From CAYRXM01 sp964449465 (GTDB lineage Bacteria > Chloroflexota > Anaerolineae > JAFGEY01), in assembly GCA_964449465.1 (NCBI GenBank), contig CAYVBK010000019.1, positions 1-64,000 of the forward strand: a DNA stretch of 64,000 bases, in the 5' to 3' direction. The position numbers were made by a program, and so were the translations under genes. Of this stretch, positions 49,765 to 58,574 are shown piece by piece. Below the pieces are notes generated by a model. The model searched no databases. It was not told the origin of the DNA and saw nothing but the letters and a program-made list of their open reading frames with translations. The first letter of the stretch is position 1, and every line of letters begins with the position of its first letter.

Positions 49765-50880
49765 ATGAAACGCTCTCAATTTGTATCTGTGGTTCTGGCT
49801 GTGCTGCTTGCCGCCGCGCTGGCGGCCCCAGCCCTGGCCGACGGCCCCTCGGCTGTGGCCTGGCTCAAAGCTCAGCAAAACGCCGACGGCGGATTCGGCG
49901 GTTCGCTCGGCGACACGGCCGATGCCCTGATCGCCATCGCCGCCATAGACAGCGGCAGTAATGCGCTGACCTGGAGCTATGCCGGCAAGACGCCGCTGGA
50001 CTATTTCAAGGCCAACATCGGCCAGACCGACCGCGCCGGTATTGTGGGCAAGGTCATCATCGCCCTGATCGCCTGGGGACAAAACCCACGCACAGCCTTG
50101 GGCAGCGATCTGGTGGCCAAACTGGAAAACTGGATCGGCAGCGACGGCAAATTCGGCGGCGCAAAGGACTTTGTCAACGAGCATTGCTTTGCCCTGATCG
50201 CCCTGGCCAGCGCGCGGCGGCCCATTCCGGCGCCGGCGGTCAACTATCTGCTGCAACGCCAGATCGCCGATGGCACCTGGGCCTGGAACGGTGACACCCA
50301 GGAAGGCAGCGGGGATAACAACACGACTGCCCTGGTAGTGGTGGCTCTCACTGCTGCCGGCCTGCCCGCCGATCATGTCCAGCTCGTCAAAGCGATGACA
50401 CACCTCAAAAAGCAGCAAAACGCCGACGGCGGATTCCCCTACATTAATCCCTCGCTGTGGGGCACCGACAGCGACTCGAACTCGACGGCACTGGCGATGT
50501 GGGCGGTCAGGTCGGCAGGGCAGGACCCGGCTGGCATTGATTGGAAATTCGCCGGACAGGATGGCAAATCGGCGCACGACCGGCTGCGTGCCTGGCAGAA
50601 CAACAGTGGGGCGTTTCGTTGGCAAGACTCGATGCCCGCCGACAATTTCGGCAGCACCGTGCAGGCGATGGTGGCTCTGGAAATGAAAACATTGCCTTTT
50701 GCGCGTATGGATGTGGGTGCGGCGACTGCCGAGGCAACTGCTGCGGCGACCGCGCCGGTGTCGCAGCCTCCCACCACCCTGCCCGAAACCGGTATAAACC
50801 CGTGGGCAACAACCGTCTTACTACTGGGCAGCGGCGCCACGTTGACCGGTATTGGCCTGCGACTGCGCAAACAGCGATAG
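49765..50880 (+). CDS. LPETG-anchored alpha/alpha-toroid surface protein, candidate B12-binding protein
   Basis: 371 residues. A signal peptide (VVLAVLLAAALAAPALA) is followed by five or so prenyltransferase/squalene-cyclase-type repeats, for example WLKAQQNADGGFGG, LENWIGSDGKFGG, LLQRQIADGTWAW, LKKQQNADGGFPY and WQNNSGAFRW. This is the alpha/alpha-toroid fold of the intrinsic-factor/transcobalamin N-terminal domain. A Thr/Ala linker and a complete sorting signal end it: LPETG, a hydrophobic stretch, RLRKQR. Catalytic motifs of cyclases or zinc-dependent prenyltransferases are not visible. The B12 riboswitch upstream and the ECF T gene 7 bp downstream argue for cobalamin capture outside the cell. 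No DUF4430-like C-domain is present. Confidence 0.85.
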   Translation: MKRSQFVSVVLAVLLAAALAAPALADGPSAVAWLKAQQNADGGFGGSLGDTADALIAIAAIDSGSNALTWSYAGKTPLDYFKANIGQTDRAGIVGKVIIALIAWGQNPRTALGSDLVAKLENWIGSDGKFGGAKDFVNEHCFALIALASARRPIPAPAVNYLLQRQIADGTWAWNGDTQEGSGDNNTTALVVVALTAAGLPADHVQLVKAMTHLKKQQNADGGFPYINPSLWGTDSDSNSTALAMWAVRSAGQDPAGIDWKFAGQDGKSAHDRLRAWQNNSGAFRWQDSMPADNFGSTVQAMVALEMKTLPFARMDVGAATAEATAAATAPVSQPPTTLPETGINPWATTVLLLGSGATLTGIGLRLRKQR

Positions 50881-50887
50881 AGGAAAC

Positions 50888-51931
50888 ATGCTTCATTCGA
50901 CCACCTGGGTGGGCTGGACGGCGATGGTGATGGCTGCGGCCATGCTGACCCGCAACCCGCTTTATCTGATCATCTTGCTAGGCATAGTGGCCGTGGCCCA
51001 GCGGCAGGCCAACTCGTCGGGCAGCCGCACGACCACTAGCTGGCAGGCTTTGATTCGCCTGGCTGTCGGGATGGCCTTGCTGGTCATCCCGATGAACGCT
51101 CTCAACTCGCACAATGGCCAGCATGTCTTGTTTCGCCTGCCGACGGCCTGGCCGCTGATCGGCGGGCCGATCACCCTGGAGGCGGTTTTGTGGGGGGGGT
51201 GCAGCGCGTTGAGCCTGATCACGCTGCTGCTGCTTTTTGTCACATTCAACATGTCGGTCGGTCAGGCGCAGCTGCTGCGCCTGACCCCGGCTTTTGTCTA
51301 TGAGGCCGGGCTGGTCATCTCGATTGCCCTGGCCTTTGTGCCGCAAATGATCATCAGTGCCCAAGAGATTTACGAGGCGCAACTCATCCGCGGGCAGCGC
51401 ATGCGCCGCCTGCGCGACATGCTGCCTTTTGTCATGGCCCTGCTCACCACCGGCCTGGAGCGCAGCCTGCAACTGGCCGAGTCTATGGAGGCGCGCGGGT
51501 TTGGCAACGTGCGCCCTGCGCCGCACCGCCGCGATGTGCTGCTGCAAGCCCTCACCCTGATCGGCCTGGGCGGGCTGCTGGGCGGGCTGTTCGCGCTGAC
51601 CTATTTTTCGGCTTTTCGGGCCGGCGGCTGGGCTATCACGGCGATCAGCGCGGCTTTGCTCTTGAGCGTGTTTTGGCTGCAAGGGCAGCGGGTGCAGCGC
51701 ACCGTTTACCGCACCGAGACCTGGACATGGCGCGATGGCGCGGCCTGGGTCGGCGGCCTGACGGCCATGTCAGTTATGCTCGGTCAACGCATTATTCAAC
51801 CCGACGCCCTGGCTTATAGCCCCTACACCGACTTGCTGCCGCCGTTCGATCCGCTGCTGGGAGCGGCTCTGTTGGCTCTGCTGGTCCCGGTGATGCTGGC
51901 CCGGTTCAGCCCCCGCGATAGCGGTTCGTGA
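50888..51931 (+). CDS. ECF transporter T component (CbiQ family)
   Basis: About 347 residues with six or seven hydrophobic helices. The coupling-helix signature appears as ESMEARGFG, and a preceding AQLIRGQRMRRLRDMLPF is typical of EcfT/CbiQ. T components link a substrate-binding S component to a pair of ABC ATPases. Neither ATPase nor a recognisable S component is in this window, so it may borrow them from elsewhere in the genome. It starts at the ATG at 50888, 7 bp after the toroid gene stop, with GAGG overlapping that stop, so the two share riboswitch control. Its 3' end overlaps the convergent NAD synthetase gene by 26 bp. Confidence 0.88.
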   Translation: MLHSTTWVGWTAMVMAAAMLTRNPLYLIILLGIVAVAQRQANSSGSRTTTSWQALIRLAVGMALLVIPMNALNSHNGQHVLFRLPTAWPLIGGPITLEAVLWGGCSALSLITLLLLFVTFNMSVGQAQLLRLTPAFVYEAGLVISIALAFVPQMIISAQEIYEAQLIRGQRMRRLRDMLPFVMALLTTGLERSLQLAESMEARGFGNVRPAPHRRDVLLQALTLIGLGGLLGGLFALTYFSAFRAGGWAITAISAALLLSVFWLQGQRVQRTVYRTETWTWRDGAAWVGGLTAMSVMLGQRIIQPDALAYSPYTDLLPPFDPLLGAALLALLVPVMLARFSPRDSGS

Positions 51932-53630
51932 TCGGCAGGCGGCGGTCACGGCCAAAGGCGCGCGGGGTGATTTTGACGCCCGGCGGAGCCTGGCGGCGTT
52001 TGTACTCGGCGCGGTCTACCATGCGCACTACCTCGCGCACTATCTCGCGATCAAACCCCATGCTCACCATCTCTTGCACGCTGCAATCTTGCTCCACATA
52101 CGCATATAAAATATCGTCGAGCAGCGCATAAGGCGGCAACGTATCCTGGTCGGTCTGGTTGGGGCGCAGTTCGGCGGTGGGCGCCTTGGTGAAAATGCGT
52201 TCGGGAATCACCTCGCCCCCGGCCCGTTCGTTGACGTATTCGGCCAGGCGATAGACCAGCATTTTTGGCACGTCTTTGATCGCCGCAAAACCACCGGCCA
52301 TGTCGCCATAGAGGGTGGCATAACCGGTGCTCATCTCACTCTTGTTGCCGGCGGTGAGGGCCATCCAGCCAAACTTGTTGCTGAGAGCCATCCAAATACT
52401 GCCGCGGATGCGTGCCTGGATGTTTTCTTCGGCCACGCCCGCCGACGTGCCGGCAAAGGCATCGGCCAACGCATCCAGAAATGACTGAAAAATGTCGTCA
52501 ATGGGGATGATCAAAAAGCGGATGCCCAGATTGTGCGCCAATTGGGCGGCATCTTTGCGGCTGTCGGATGAGGAATAGCGCGTAGGCATAAACACGCCCA
52601 CCACATTCTCGGCGCCCAGGGCGTCTACGGCCAGGCAGGCGGTCAGCGCCGAATCTATGCCACCCGACAGGCCGATGACTACCCTGGAAAAGCCGTTCTT
52701 GCGCACATAATCGCCCACGCCCAATGTCAGCGCGGCATAGACCTCGGCCGGCAGTTCCAGCGGCGCAGCGACTTGATTTTGCAGCGCGGGGCGGCATGTT
52801 GTTGCGTTGCCGCCGCCCAATTCCACCACCTGGACGGCCTGCGTTTCACTTTGTTTGCGACGGCGCGGGTCATGCAATCGCTGGCGAAACACCGCCCCCA
52901 GATTCAGGTCGGCGACCACCAGGTCTTGGGCAAACTGGCGGCCGCGCGCCACCACCTCGCCCAACTCGTTCAACACCACGCTACCCCCATCAAAGACCAG
53001 CTCGTCCTGCCCACCCACCAGATTGCAAAACGCCATTGCCGCCACATGGTCGGCGGCGCGGGTGGCCAGCATGCGCTCGCGAGCGGCACGTTTACCGGCG
53101 TGATAGGGCGACGCCGAAATGTTGATGATGAGCTGTGCCCCGGCCAAGGCCTGTGCTTCGGTGGGGCCGGTGGGATACCACACATCCTCGCAGATGTTGA
53201 TGCCGATCTTGACCCCTCGAAATGCCACCACCAGAGGACAGCTTCCGGCCTGAAAATAGCGATCCTCGTCAAAAACGCCATAGTTGGGCAAATAGTGCTT
53301 GTGATACACCGCCGCCACCCGCCCGCCGTACAGAACGGCGGCTGCGTTGTAAATGTCGTCGCCACGATCCACAAAGCCCACTACTGCGACCATATCGGGC
53401 GGCGCTGCCTGGGCAATGCGCTGCAAGGCGGCCAGATTGGCCTCGACAAAGCCGGGCTTGAGCAGCAAATCTTCGGGCGGATAGCCGGTCACGGCCAGTT
53501 CGGGCAGGGCCACTACATCGGCACCCAGGTCGCCGGCGCGGGCGATGGCCGCCAGGATTTTTTGTTCGTTGCCACCGAGATCGCCCACCGTGGGGTTGAT
53601 CTGGGCGAGAGCAATGCGCAAACGTGTCAT
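51906..53630 (-). CDS. nadE: Glutamine-dependent NAD+ synthetase
   Basis: 574 residues. The N-terminal nitrilase-fold glutaminase domain (residues 1 to ~255) carries the Glu-Lys-Cys triad region: VALPELAVTGYPPED, YHKHYLPNYG and GINICEDVW. The C-terminal PP-loop domain carries IGLSGGIDSALTACL, KSEMSTGYATLYGDMAGGF and KAPTAELRPNQTDQDTLPPY. It converts deamido-NAD to NAD at the cost of ATP and glutamine. The domain order and length are standard. Its stop lies inside the ECF gene's 3' end on the opposite strand, so the two would collide if both are highly transcribed. Confidence 0.97.
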   Translation of the reverse strand: MTRLRIALAQINPTVGDLGGNEQKILAAIARAGDLGADVVALPELAVTGYPPEDLLLKPGFVEANLAALQRIAQAAPPDMVAVVGFVDRGDDIYNAAAVLYGGRVAAVYHKHYLPNYGVFDEDRYFQAGSCPLVVAFRGVKIGINICEDVWYPTGPTEAQALAGAQLIINISASPYHAGKRAARERMLATRAADHVAAMAFCNLVGGQDELVFDGGSVVLNELGEVVARGRQFAQDLVVADLNLGAVFRQRLHDPRRRKQSETQAVQVVELGGGNATTCRPALQNQVAAPLELPAEVYAALTLGVGDYVRKNGFSRVVIGLSGGIDSALTACLAVDALGAENVVGVFMPTRYSSSDSRKDAAQLAHNLGIRFLIIPIDDIFQSFLDALADAFAGTSAGVAEENIQARIRGSIWMALSNKFGWMALTAGNKSEMSTGYATLYGDMAGGFAAIKDVPKMLVYRLAEYVNERAGGEVIPERIFTKAPTAELRPNQTDQDTLPPYALLDDILYAYVEQDCSVQEMVSMGFDREIVREVVRMVDRAEYKRRQAPPGVKITPRAFGRDRRLPITNRYRGG

Positions 53631-53733
53631 AAACCATCCTCCAGTTTACAGTCGTTCTTTGAGATTGATTGGGTCATTCTATCACCAAATGCCCGCCGCG
53701 CAAGCGCAATCCAGAGGATTGCGTTACAGCAGG

Positions 53734-53776
53734 TGTGATCCAGATCATAGCCGAATGAACATAAATCGGGTACACT
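53734..53776 (+). promoter_or_regulatory. Crp-like site and -10 box (class II geometry)
   Basis: TGTGA-TCCAGA-TCATA (53734-53749) matches the TGTGA-N6-TCACA consensus with one mismatch. TACACT (53771-53776) lies downstream, putting the site centre at -41.5 from a predicted start at 53783, the class II position. The -35 region itself is poor. Confidence 0.6.
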
Positions 53777-53818
53777 AGAGTCAAGAAAATGCGAGGGAAT
53801 GATTGAAAGGAGGAAATG

Positions 53819-54520
53819 ATGTTGCAAGCTATGTTTTTGGCCCATTTGTTAGGAGATTATGTATTTCAAACCGACCGCATCGCCCAGTGGAAGAGCCGCA
53901 GTGTGTGGGGTGTGGGGGTTCACGTGATCATTGTCACATGTTGCACCTGGCTGTGTTCGCTGCCATTTTCGCTTGATTTTTGGCCTTTTGTCTTGCTGAT
54001 CGGCGGGCTGCATTTTATCATTGACACTGCCCGCACCCAGGTGCGCAAAACCACCCCGACTATGACCTTGTTCCTCTTTTTGCTCGACCAGGCTCTGCAC
54101 GCTTGGGTGATCGGGCTGGCCGTGCACTGGTCGGGCTGGCTGGGCAACCGTCCGGCCGAGACATCGTTGGGGCTATGGCTGCAAGGGGGCAACCGGCTGC
54201 CCTTTTTCACCGGCTATGTGCTGCTGAGCATGCCGGCCTGGGTACTGGTTTACTTTGTGGTGCGGGGCATGGGTGCCGAAAGCAAGAGCCTGCCGGGGCG
54301 GCCCGGCGAGCGGTATGTGGGCATGATCGAGCGCGGCTTGATCGCCACCTTTGTCTTGCTGGGGCAATACCTGCTGGTGCCGCTGGTGGTGGCCCCCCGC
54401 CTGGCTCTCGACGGCCACCACATGCGCGGCGAAACCGAGCGGCTGGGTTATTTGGGCGAAATTTTGGTCAGTATCAGCCTGGCTGTGGCTGTGGGATTGC
54501 TGCTGCGCGGGCTGCGCTGA
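53819..54520 (+). CDS. DUF3307 membrane protein
   Basis: 233 residues. The family signature at the N-terminus is AHLLGDYVFQTDRIAQWKS, with HFIIDTARTQ in the second helix. Six or seven hydrophobic helices follow. Family members are often annotated as phage- or transport-related membrane proteins of unknown function. I take the ATG at 53819, five bases after AAGGAGG; a tandem ATG at 53816 would leave only two. A Crp-like site lies upstream, and the Crp/Fnr regulator follows ~200 bp downstream on the same strand, which suggests a regulatory link. Confidence 0.78.
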   Translation: MLQAMFLAHLLGDYVFQTDRIAQWKSRSVWGVGVHVIIVTCCTWLCSLPFSLDFWPFVLLIGGLHFIIDTARTQVRKTTPTMTLFLFLLDQALHAWVIGLAVHWSGWLGNRPAETSLGLWLQGGNRLPFFTGYVLLSMPAWVLVYFVVRGMGAESKSLPGRPGERYVGMIERGLIATFVLLGQYLLVPLVVAPRLALDGHHMRGETERLGYLGEILVSISLAVAVGLLLRGLR

Positions 54521-54612
54521 TCGCCTGGCACGACAAGACAAAAGGAGATGTCACATGGCGCTCTGTAAAAAATCGCCGCCTCTGGCGCGGCCAATCAAGA
54601 CCACTCATCACT

Positions 54613-54641
54613 TTGTCGAAACACCCAGATCGGGGTACAAT
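54613..54641 (+). promoter_or_regulatory. Promoter-like sequence for the Crp/Fnr regulator
   Basis: TTGTCG (54613-54618), 17 bp, then TACAAT (54636-54641). This would give a leader of about 75 nt before the ATG at 54723. An alternative ATG at 54555 carries a better Shine-Dalgarno but adds unrelated sequence. Confidence 0.5.
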
Positions 54642-54722
54642 GCCATGAGCTTGAACGTCGGGCCGACTCGACAATCCGCCTGCCGCCCCTCGGCGGCCAT
54701 CTCTATCAAGGAAAGACCAGCC

Positions 54723-55430
54723 ATGGCCTGGGACAAACGCCTGGAATTTTTGCAGCGCATCCCTCTCTTTGCCGATCTGGATGATGATGAACTGACTCGC
54801 TTTAGCCAGAACTTGCAGCGACGCACCTATATGGCGGGTCAAACCGTCTTTATGCAAGGTGACGACGGCAACAGCGTCTATCTGATCGAGTCGGGCAGCA
54901 TCCGCATCTATGTGCATGGCGAAGATGGGCAAGAAGTTTCGATGGTGCTGTGCGGGCCGGGCGACATGTTTGGCGAAATGTCGCTGATTGACCAACAACC
55001 CCGCTCGGCGACGGCGATGGCGGTGGAAAACACGGTGCTGTGGGTAATGAGCGGCGAGGATTTTTACGCTCATCTGCGCGCCAACTCGCAACTGGCTCTC
55101 AACATGATGCTGACCCTCAGCACCCGTCTGCGCGACACCAATGAAGCCATACGCTCGCTGGCTTTGCTGGATGTGCCACGCCGCATCGCCAAACGGCTCT
55201 TGTCGCTGGCCCTGAGACAGGGCGAACACACCGCCGATGGCATCCGTATTGGCAGCAGGCTGACCCAGGGCGACCTGGCCAGCCTGATCAGCGCCAGCCG
55301 AGAAAGTACCAACCGCGCCATGCGCGCCTTGCAGCGACAAGGGCTGATCGAGATGCAAGACGGACACATCATCTTGCTCAAGCCCGAAGAGCTTTCCAAC
55401 CTGATCGGCGGCGATGAGACATGGTGGTAG
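54723..55430 (+). CDS. Crp/Fnr-family transcriptional regulator
   Basis: About 235 residues. An N-terminal cyclic-nucleotide-binding fold (IPLFADLDDDELTRF, GDDGNSVYLIESGSI, GPGDMFGEMSLIDQQPRSATA) is followed by a C-terminal Crp-type winged helix. The recognition region is LASLISASRESTNRAMRALQ. The GEMSLIDQQPRSATA phosphate-binding cassette fits nucleotide-binding members; there is no Cys cluster as in Fnr. The nearby Crp-like box at 53734 could be its own target. I start at the ATG at 54723, with AAGGAAAG upstream; in-frame ATGs at 54555 and 54645 are alternatives that would add an atypical N-terminus. Confidence 0.9.
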   Translation: MAWDKRLEFLQRIPLFADLDDDELTRFSQNLQRRTYMAGQTVFMQGDDGNSVYLIESGSIRIYVHGEDGQEVSMVLCGPGDMFGEMSLIDQQPRSATAMAVENTVLWVMSGEDFYAHLRANSQLALNMMLTLSTRLRDTNEAIRSLALLDVPRRIAKRLLSLALRQGEHTADGIRIGSRLTQGDLASLISASRESTNRAMRALQRQGLIEMQDGHIILLKPEELSNLIGGDETWW

Positions 55431-55479
55431 CGGCGACGCGAAAAGGGATAGGATCGCCAGATGCCCTGCTTGCCCACTT

Positions 55480-56319
55480 TCAAAAGGATTTAATGAGCAG
55501 GTAAACCAGTGCCTGAGGCAAACCGTGGACAATCGCCGAAGCGATGACAGAACCGGTTTTCTCGCGGATGTAGCTGAAAACAAACCCGCCGAAAAAAGTC
55601 CACACCCCCCACCACCAGGTCAAACCGATGCGCCCATCGCCCAGATCGACCCGGTTCAGCGCGTGCGTCAACCCGAAAATGAGCGAGGCCAGCACCGCTC
55701 CCCAGCCCCAGCCAACACCGAAAAACCGCCAGGGCCGGCCAAAAGCCTCGTTGAGCCGGGTGAGGATATAGCCCCGGTACAGGACTTCCTCGCCCAGACC
55801 GACAAAGACGAAATAAAAGATGAAACTGGCTATCCCTTTGCCAACGCCTGGATACAACCCTTTCCAATAGCTGTACCCGCCAAACATCAGCAGGGCCAGG
55901 ACAATGGTAATGATCCCACTCTGTGGATCGGGCTTTTTATTGAGCAAATAGGCCACCCAAAAGAGCAGGCCAACCTGGATCGCCGACTCGATCAATGCGC
56001 CGTCCCAGCGCGTGTAGGGTAAAAAGCCCAGCGAGGCCCCGGCCAGAGCAATCGGGAAAAAGCAGCTCAAAGCGGCGATCAGGTCCCCCTTCCAGTGATG
56101 CAGGGTTAGCCCGTATTCAGCCAGCGAACGGCGGGTCAACAGCAGCCAGAGTATGGGCAGCAGGGCAAAAAGCGCGTGCCCGTGGAACAGGTAATGCAGA
56201 TGGGTCAACTGCCACGTTTTGAACGGCGTTTGCGAGATCGCCCGCGACAATCCCAAAACGATCACCATCATCAGGAGCACGTCGATTACCGCCAGGATTT
56301 TAGTCCATATGTGGTTCAT
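55480..56319 (-). CDS. CPBP-family intramembrane glutamic protease (1)
   Basis: 279 residues, eight or so hydrophobic helices. The catalytic motifs are GEEVLYRGYIL (EExxxR) near residue 180, FGLTHALN and IVHGLPQAL. CPBP (CaaX protease and bacteriocin-processing) enzymes cleave in the membrane and are often immunity or processing factors for small peptides. The ATG at 56319 has AGAGGTG upstream; the frame before it is not family-like. It is the last gene of a minus-strand cluster. It is separated from CPBP 2 by 115 bp, which holds nothing obvious. Confidence 0.88.
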   Translation of the reverse strand: MNHIWTKILAVIDVLLMMVIVLGLSRAISQTPFKTWQLTHLHYLFHGHALFALLPILWLLLTRRSLAEYGLTLHHWKGDLIAALSCFFPIALAGASLGFLPYTRWDGALIESAIQVGLLFWVAYLLNKKPDPQSGIITIVLALLMFGGYSYWKGLYPGVGKGIASFIFYFVFVGLGEEVLYRGYILTRLNEAFGRPWRFFGVGWGWGAVLASLIFGLTHALNRVDLGDGRIGLTWWWGVWTFFGGFVFSYIREKTGSVIASAIVHGLPQALVYLLIKSF

Positions 56320-56434
56320 CACACACCTCTTTTTTGTCGAATGAGGCGCAGCCGTCGCGCCTGCACTTGGGTATAATGCCTTTTCCCCCAACGCGCAAAT
56401 GCCACTGTTCGACACCGCGCCCTGTGCCAAGTAC

Positions 56435-57283
56435 CTAAAAAATGCGCGTAATAGGTCCACATTTCCTCCTCGTATCGATCACTCGTTTCAACCAACCGAC
56501 CGCCAGTGCGGCGGCGACGATCCAATTGACGACAGCACTGACGATCAGACCGCTTGCGTCGTTCTCATACACGCCCAACGGCACAATGTATTCGGCCACA
56601 TCCTGCCACATATGAAATAGCACAATCACCAACAGACTGCCTCGCGCCCGGTTGTACAGCCAGGTGTAAAGGACGGAGACCGGAAGCACGGTCAGAAAAT
56701 GCCAGATCATCAGCCGCCCGCCCAGCAAGCTGATATTCCCCGGATGCCAGTGCCACAAGGCCCAGATCACGCCCAAGATCAGGCTGGCTGCCAGCGTGCC
56801 ATACCGATCTTGCATCCTGGGCAGCGCATAGCCGCGCCAGCCGATCTCCTCGCCCAGGCCGCGCACCAGGTTGGCTCCGATCGCGATGGCCAGGGCAAGT
56901 CCAATGCTGCCTTGAGGCAGCGTTGGGTTGTAAAAAAAGCGCGGCATCGGCCCGCCGGCAGCCCAGCGAATTGCGGCAACGACCAGGTGATGCAAAATCG
57001 GATAGGTCAGGATCAACACCCAGCAGCCCCAGCCAACCCGCCAGGCCAGCAGCGGGCGCAGCAGGTGCTTCAAGCCACCTCCCCGTTCGACGCCGGCGGC
57101 GGCCAGGGCAGCCAGGGCCGGGCCGAGCAAGACCAGCAGAGCGGCAGGAACCTGGGCCAGCGTCGAGATGCCGGCAGCACTGCCGCGCGACATTGCCAGA
57201 TGAACCGCCGACCCGCCCCAGGTCAGAGCGTAGGCAAGCACAATATAGAACCATAATACGTGTTTCTTGATCCAGTCGCTCAT
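56435..57283 (-). CDS. CPBP-family intramembrane glutamic protease (2)
   Basis: 282 residues, eight hydrophobic helices. The motifs are RGLGEEIGWRGYALPRM (EExxWRG), WALWHWHPGN and VLFHMWQD, closer to CPBP 3 than to CPBP 1. AGGAGG directly precedes the ATG at 57283. The gene lies 17 bp after the MFS exporter stop, so they are probably cotranscribed. A role in removing or processing peptides handled by the exporter is an inference from position only. Confidence 0.88.
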   Translation of the reverse strand: MSDWIKKHVLWFYIVLAYALTWGGSAVHLAMSRGSAAGISTLAQVPAALLVLLGPALAALAAAGVERGGGLKHLLRPLLAWRVGWGCWVLILTYPILHHLVVAAIRWAAGGPMPRFFYNPTLPQGSIGLALAIAIGANLVRGLGEEIGWRGYALPRMQDRYGTLAASLILGVIWALWHWHPGNISLLGGRLMIWHFLTVLPVSVLYTWLYNRARGSLLVIVLFHMWQDVAEYIVPLGVYENDASGLIVSAVVNWIVAAALAVGWLKRVIDTRRKCGPITRIF

Positions 57284-57300
57284 TTTGTCCCCTCCTCGCG

Positions 57301-58563
57301 TCAAGCTCGGCTTTCTACAACCAGCGGGGTATGCTCTTTGCGTTCCAACTGTCGCACGGCAGGGATCGCAAAGCAGATCGCACTGGCACACAAGGCCAGC
57401 ATGCCGGTCAGCACGAACCAAAAGCGCACGCCCAGCACATCAACCACCGGCCCGGAGACCAACAGCCCCAGCGGGGTCATCAGCGCGCAGGCACTCAAGA
57501 TTAGCGAAAAGACCCGTCCCAGCATTTCGGGCGGCACGGTCGCCTGGAGGATGGCAAACATCAGCCCGTCAATGATCGGCCGGGCCAATCCCCACAGCAG
57601 ATTGCCCACCAGGGCAAGCCAGAACGCGCTGGCCGGGGCAAAGCCCATCAAAGCCGCACCTACCCCTTGCAAGGCCAGCGCGATGAGCATCGTCGCTATC
57701 CGGCTGCGCAAGCCGCCCCAGGTGCTCAGCAGCAGCCCACCGCCCAGCAGCCCAATCCCGGCGGCCGTTTGCAGCCAGCCCAATTCAAGCGCACCAAACT
57801 GAAAATGGCGGGTCACCAGCAGAGGAACGAAAGAGAGACAAGGCACGCCGACCAGATTGAGCAGCGCGGCCATCGCCACAACGATCAGCAAGCCAGGCCA
57901 ATCCCAGACAAAACGCACGCCCTCACGCATATCGCTCCACAGCGACGACTTGTGTCCTGCCGACGCATCGGCAACAGGCGCAGATGCCGGGTTGGGGATG
58001 GCGATCAGGCAGAGCGGCAGCACGGCGACCAGCGCCGTCGCCACGTCGATGAGCAGCACGCCGCCCACCGGCAGCACGGCCAGCAGCAGCGCGCCCAACG
58101 GCGGGGCGACGATGTTCATCACCCCTTGCAGAGTCTGGTTCATCCCGGCGACGCGAGACAGGTGCTTTTCGGGCACCAGCAGCGGAGTTGATGACTGCAT
58201 CGCCAGCAGATGAATCACCTGACCAACCGTGCGCAAGAGCAGCACAACATAGACCTGCCAAAAGCGCGCCTGCCCGGCCCAGAACAGCCCGGCCAGGCCG
58301 AGCGACAGCAGCGCAATGATGCTGTCTACCACGATCATGGTCACGCGCCGGTTCCAGCGGTCAACCAGCGCACCCAGCAACGGTCCCAGCACGATTTGCG
58401 GCAGCACCATCATCAGGGTCGCTCCAGCCAGCACAGTTGCCGAGGTGCTGGTCGAGGCCAGCCACCAGACCAGGGCAAACCCGGCTAGGCTGCTGCCGAG
58501 CAGCGAAACAGCCTGCCCGCCCCAGATGGTGAAAAAGGGGCGTTTCCAGTTCGAGTTGTTCAT
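57301..58563 (-). CDS. MFS transporter (MFS_3-like exporter)
   Basis: About 420 residues with 12 hydrophobic helices. GGQAVSLLGSSLAGFALVWWL begins helix 1, and GALVDRWNRRVTMIVVD is the loop 2-3 signature. It has the look of macrolide-efflux (MefA-like) or enterobactin-exporter-type MFS_3 proteins. The ATG at 58563 follows GGAGG. It starts 12 bp after the stop of the small Cys-rich gene. Substrate unknown; its neighbours, three CPBP proteases and a regulator, are consistent with peptide or antibiotic self-protection. Confidence 0.9.
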   Translation of the reverse strand: MNNSNWKRPFFTIWGGQAVSLLGSSLAGFALVWWLASTSTSATVLAGATLMMVLPQIVLGPLLGALVDRWNRRVTMIVVDSIIALLSLGLAGLFWAGQARFWQVYVVLLLRTVGQVIHLLAMQSSTPLLVPEKHLSRVAGMNQTLQGVMNIVAPPLGALLLAVLPVGGVLLIDVATALVAVLPLCLIAIPNPASAPVADASAGHKSSLWSDMREGVRFVWDWPGLLIVVAMAALLNLVGVPCLSFVPLLVTRHFQFGALELGWLQTAAGIGLLGGGLLLSTWGGLRSRIATMLIALALQGVGAALMGFAPASAFWLALVGNLLWGLARPIIDGLMFAILQATVPPEMLGRVFSLILSACALMTPLGLLVSGPVVDVLGVRFWFVLTGMLALCASAICFAIPAVRQLERKEHTPLVVESRA

Positions 58564-58574
58564 CGTTTCCTCCA

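Noticed and set aside
54555..54722. N-terminally extended Crp/Fnr regulator starting at 54555
   Set aside because: Despite a good Shine-Dalgarno, the added 56 residues do not resemble the family, and a promoter-like sequence lies inside them at 54613.
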